From JBBDIP01 sp964602455 (lineage in GTDB: Bacteria; Bacillota; Sulfobacillia; Fermentithermobacillales; Fermentithermobacillaceae), in contig CAZRRG010000025.1 in NCBI GenBank assembly GCA_964602455.1, positions 1 to 25,693 on the forward strand: DNA of 25,693 nucleotides, written 5' to 3'. Position 1 is the first letter of the stretch; each line of letters begins with the position of its first letter. Shown piece by piece: positions 23,996 to 25,693 of the stretch. A program made the position numbers and the translations under genes. The notes below the pieces were generated by a model. That model searched no databases, was not told the origin of the DNA, and saw only the letters and a list, made by a program, of their open reading frames with translations.

Positions 23996-25026
23996 GGCCT
24001 GTCAAAAAGCCTCCCCTGAGCGGGTGACTTCTCCTTACCCAGGTACTGGAGCCCCCGCCTGGTGATGCTCCTTCCCCTGGGTGTCCTCTCCAGGAAACCT
24101 ATCTGCAGAAGGTAGGGTTCGTATACGTCTTCCAGGGTCCCCGGGTCTTCCGACAGGCACGCGGCCAGCGTAGACAGCCCGACCGGACCCCCGCCGTACT
24201 TGTCCACAACAGCTTCGAGGATCTGCCGGTCCAGCCGGTCCAGTCCCATCTCATCAATGTCCAGCAGCGTCAGGGCCTCTCGGGCGACCGGCTTCGTAAT
24301 CTCCCCGTCTCTCCTCACCTGGGCGAAATCCCTGACTCTGCGCAGGAGCCGGTTGGCGATCCTGGGGGTTCCCCGGGACCGGGACGCGATCTCGAGAGCG
24401 CCGCCCTTGTCGATCCGGATCCCCAAGATCCTGGCGGAACGCTCTATGACGTCATAGAGTTCCTGCTCACTGTAGTATTCCAGCCTGAAGTTAATGCCGA
24501 ACCTGTCCCTCAAAGGCGATGTGAGCAGCCCGCTCCTGGTGGTCGCGGCTACCAGCGTGAAGTGGGGGAGTTTCAACCTGTAGGTCCTGGCTTGAGGTCC
24601 CTTCCCCGCGACCCAGTCGAAGCTGAAGTCCTCCATGGCCGGGTAAAGCGCCTCTTCGGCAACGTGGGACAGGCGGTGGATTTCGTCTATGAACAGGATG
24701 TCCCTGTCTTCAAGGTTGGTGAGGATGGCCACCAGATCCCCCGCCCGCTCAATGGCCGGGCCTGAGGTCACCCTGATGCCGACCCCTAACTCGTTGGCGA
24801 TCACGTGGGCCAGCGACGTCTTCCCAAGCCCCGGCGGACCTGACAGCAGGATGTGATCCAGGGCGTCTCCCCTCTGGCGAGCCGCCTCAATGGACACGCC
24901 CAGGTTCTCTTTGATGCGCTCCTGCCCCATGTACTCGCCCAGGTGGCGAGGCCGCAGCGATTCCTCTACTACCTCATCCTCGGGCTGCCGTTCTTTTGAG
25001 ATGATGTCCCTATCAGGATCTGGCAA
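23992..25026 (-). CDS. ruvB: RuvB, Holliday junction branch-migration ATPase
   Basis: The AAA+ motor that, with RuvA, drives branch migration at Holliday junctions. Its 344 residues contain SLRPRHLGEYMGQ near 23-35, Walker A GPPGLGKTS at 63-71, Walker B LFIDEIH at 111-117, ATTRSGLLTSPLRDRFG and a C-terminal winged helix with GGGPVGLSTLAA. The start is TTG 25026, preceded by GAGG at 4 bases and overlapping ruvA by 14 bases. No ATG or better-placed start exists before the conserved region. Confidence 0.97.
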   Translation of the reverse strand: MPDPDRDIISKERQPEDEVVEESLRPRHLGEYMGQERIKENLGVSIEAARQRGDALDHILLSGPPGLGKTSLAHVIANELGVGIRVTSGPAIERAGDLVAILTNLEDRDILFIDEIHRLSHVAEEALYPAMEDFSFDWVAGKGPQARTYRLKLPHFTLVAATTRSGLLTSPLRDRFGINFRLEYYSEQELYDVIERSARILGIRIDKGGALEIASRSRGTPRIANRLLRRVRDFAQVRRDGEITKPVAREALTLLDIDEMGLDRLDRQILEAVVDKYGGGPVGLSTLAACLSEDPGTLEDVYEPYLLQIGFLERTPRGRSITRRGLQYLGKEKSPAQGRLFDRP

Positions 25027-25603
25027 GTCGCCTCAAGGCCTCCCTAAGAAGAGTTTCGATGTCAATATCAGGGTCCGCGGCCCTTGCCTTCGCCACCGCA
25101 TCCCTGGCCTCCTGCCAGGTGTACCCGAGGGCCATGAGGCCTTGCTGCGCTTCTTCCTCCACGTTTCCGGCCGGAACCGCTTTCGCCGTCTCCTCCTTGG
25201 CGCGAAGGCCAATCCGGTCCCGGAGTTCAAGGATCATCCTGCCCGCAGTCTTCTTCCCCACGCCCGGGACTCCAACGAGGGGCCGGTCGTCTTCCGTCAG
25301 TATGGCGCGGTAGAAGTCCGACGGCTGAAGGTGGGATACCACGCTGAGCGCGACCTTGGCTCCGATCCCCCTGACGGAAAGCAAGAGGTCGAAGCAGGCT
25401 CGCTCCTCCCTGGACCCGAAACCGTAGAGGTTCCAGGCGTCTTCCCTGACTATGAGCCTTGTGTAGATATGTACGCGGTCGTCCCGGGAGTACCTGGACG
25501 CGAGGCGGGGCGTCACCTTCACTTCGAGTCCCACACCCGCGGTATCCACCACAAGGTAATCCATACCTGCGTCAACGATGATTCCTCGGAGTTCGGATAT
25601 CAT
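25013..25603 (-). CDS. ruvA: RuvA, Holliday junction-binding protein
   Basis: RuvA binds the four-way junction and loads RuvB. The 196 residues consist of an N-terminal OB fold (about 1-62, MISELRGIIVD onward) and two helix-hairpin-helix motifs, VRGIGAKVAL near 77-86 and GVPGVGKKTA at 111-120. An acidic linker and the RuvB-binding domain III (about 150-194) follow. ATG 25603 follows AAGGAGG by 4-5 bases. Confidence 0.97.
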   Translation of the reverse strand: MISELRGIIVDAGMDYLVVDTAGVGLEVKVTPRLASRYSRDDRVHIYTRLIVREDAWNLYGFGSREERACFDLLLSVRGIGAKVALSVVSHLQPSDFYRAILTEDDRPLVGVPGVGKKTAGRMILELRDRIGLRAKEETAKAVPAGNVEEEAQQGLMALGYTWQEARDAVAKARAADPDIDIETLLREALRRLARS

Positions 25604-25693
25604 AGATCCTCCTTGGGGCCCAGGGTGGCCGTCCTCAGGCTACTCCCCTGTCCGGGCACGCCCGCCCTGCGGAGAACGGCGCCGAACGACCTC
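25600..25693 (-). other. Region before ruvA: probable 3' end of another gene, frame undetermined
   Basis: ruvC normally precedes ruvA, but the 90 bases visible carry no recognisable RuvC motif. Two minus-strand frames are compatible with a gene tail. One stops at TAG 25642-25640; the other runs to TGA 25602-25600, overlapping the ruvA start as ATGA. I cannot choose between them. Confidence 0.3.

Overview
The window is a compact, GC-rich chromosomal segment in which every supported gene lies on the minus strand. It suggests a high-GC anaerobic member of the Bacillota from a spore-forming lineage. The clues are a DNRP-free, DNPR-type MurE (meso-diaminopimelate wall), a PASTA-bearing SpoVD-like transpeptidase, a SpoIID-family protein, a DUF2905 protein, strong AGGAGG ribosome sites with many GTG/TTG starts, and ferredoxin-linked 2-oxoacid metabolism. 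No species can be named from this evidence. No rRNA, tRNA, insertion sequence, prophage gene or CRISPR array is visible.

Read in the direction of transcription (right to left), there are three blocks. Block 1 (about 25.7 to 19.0 kb) is ruvA-ruvB-queH-DUF2905-spoIID-queA-tgt-yajC. It combines Holliday-junction migration, three late steps of queuosine tRNA modification and a SpoIID-family peptidoglycan protein, and it ends at a probable intrinsic terminator (18945-18978). Block 2 (18.8 to 10.6 kb) is a GntR-type regulator followed by korD-korA-korB-korC, a Glu/Leu/Phe/Val-type dehydrogenase, the methylmalonyl-CoA mutase substrate subunit, methylmalonyl-CoA epimerase, an amidohydrolase-2 protein and a small zinc ribbon. 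Together they outline a route between an amino acid (glutamate in the simplest reading), 2-oxoglutarate, succinyl-CoA and methylmalonyl-CoA.

Block 3 (9.9 kb to the left edge) is the division and cell wall (dcw) cluster mraZ-rsmH-ftsL-spoVD-murE-murF-mraY-ftsW-murG. MurG is cut by the window edge. murD is absent from its usual place between mraY and ftsW. A good sigma-A-like promoter and three TGGGG boxes, probable MraZ operators, precede mraZ.

The most unusual part is the 730-base noncoding gap between blocks 2 and 3. From 10040 to 10431 it holds about eleven recognisable copies, plus two degenerate slots, of a 15-bp palindromic motif near GGTCAC-N3-GTGACC. They are spaced on average 31.4 bp apart, close to exactly three helical turns. 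The unique DNA between the copies, the phasing and the position just upstream of the dcw promoter suggest an array of binding sites for an unidentified protein. I do not recognise it as a described element.
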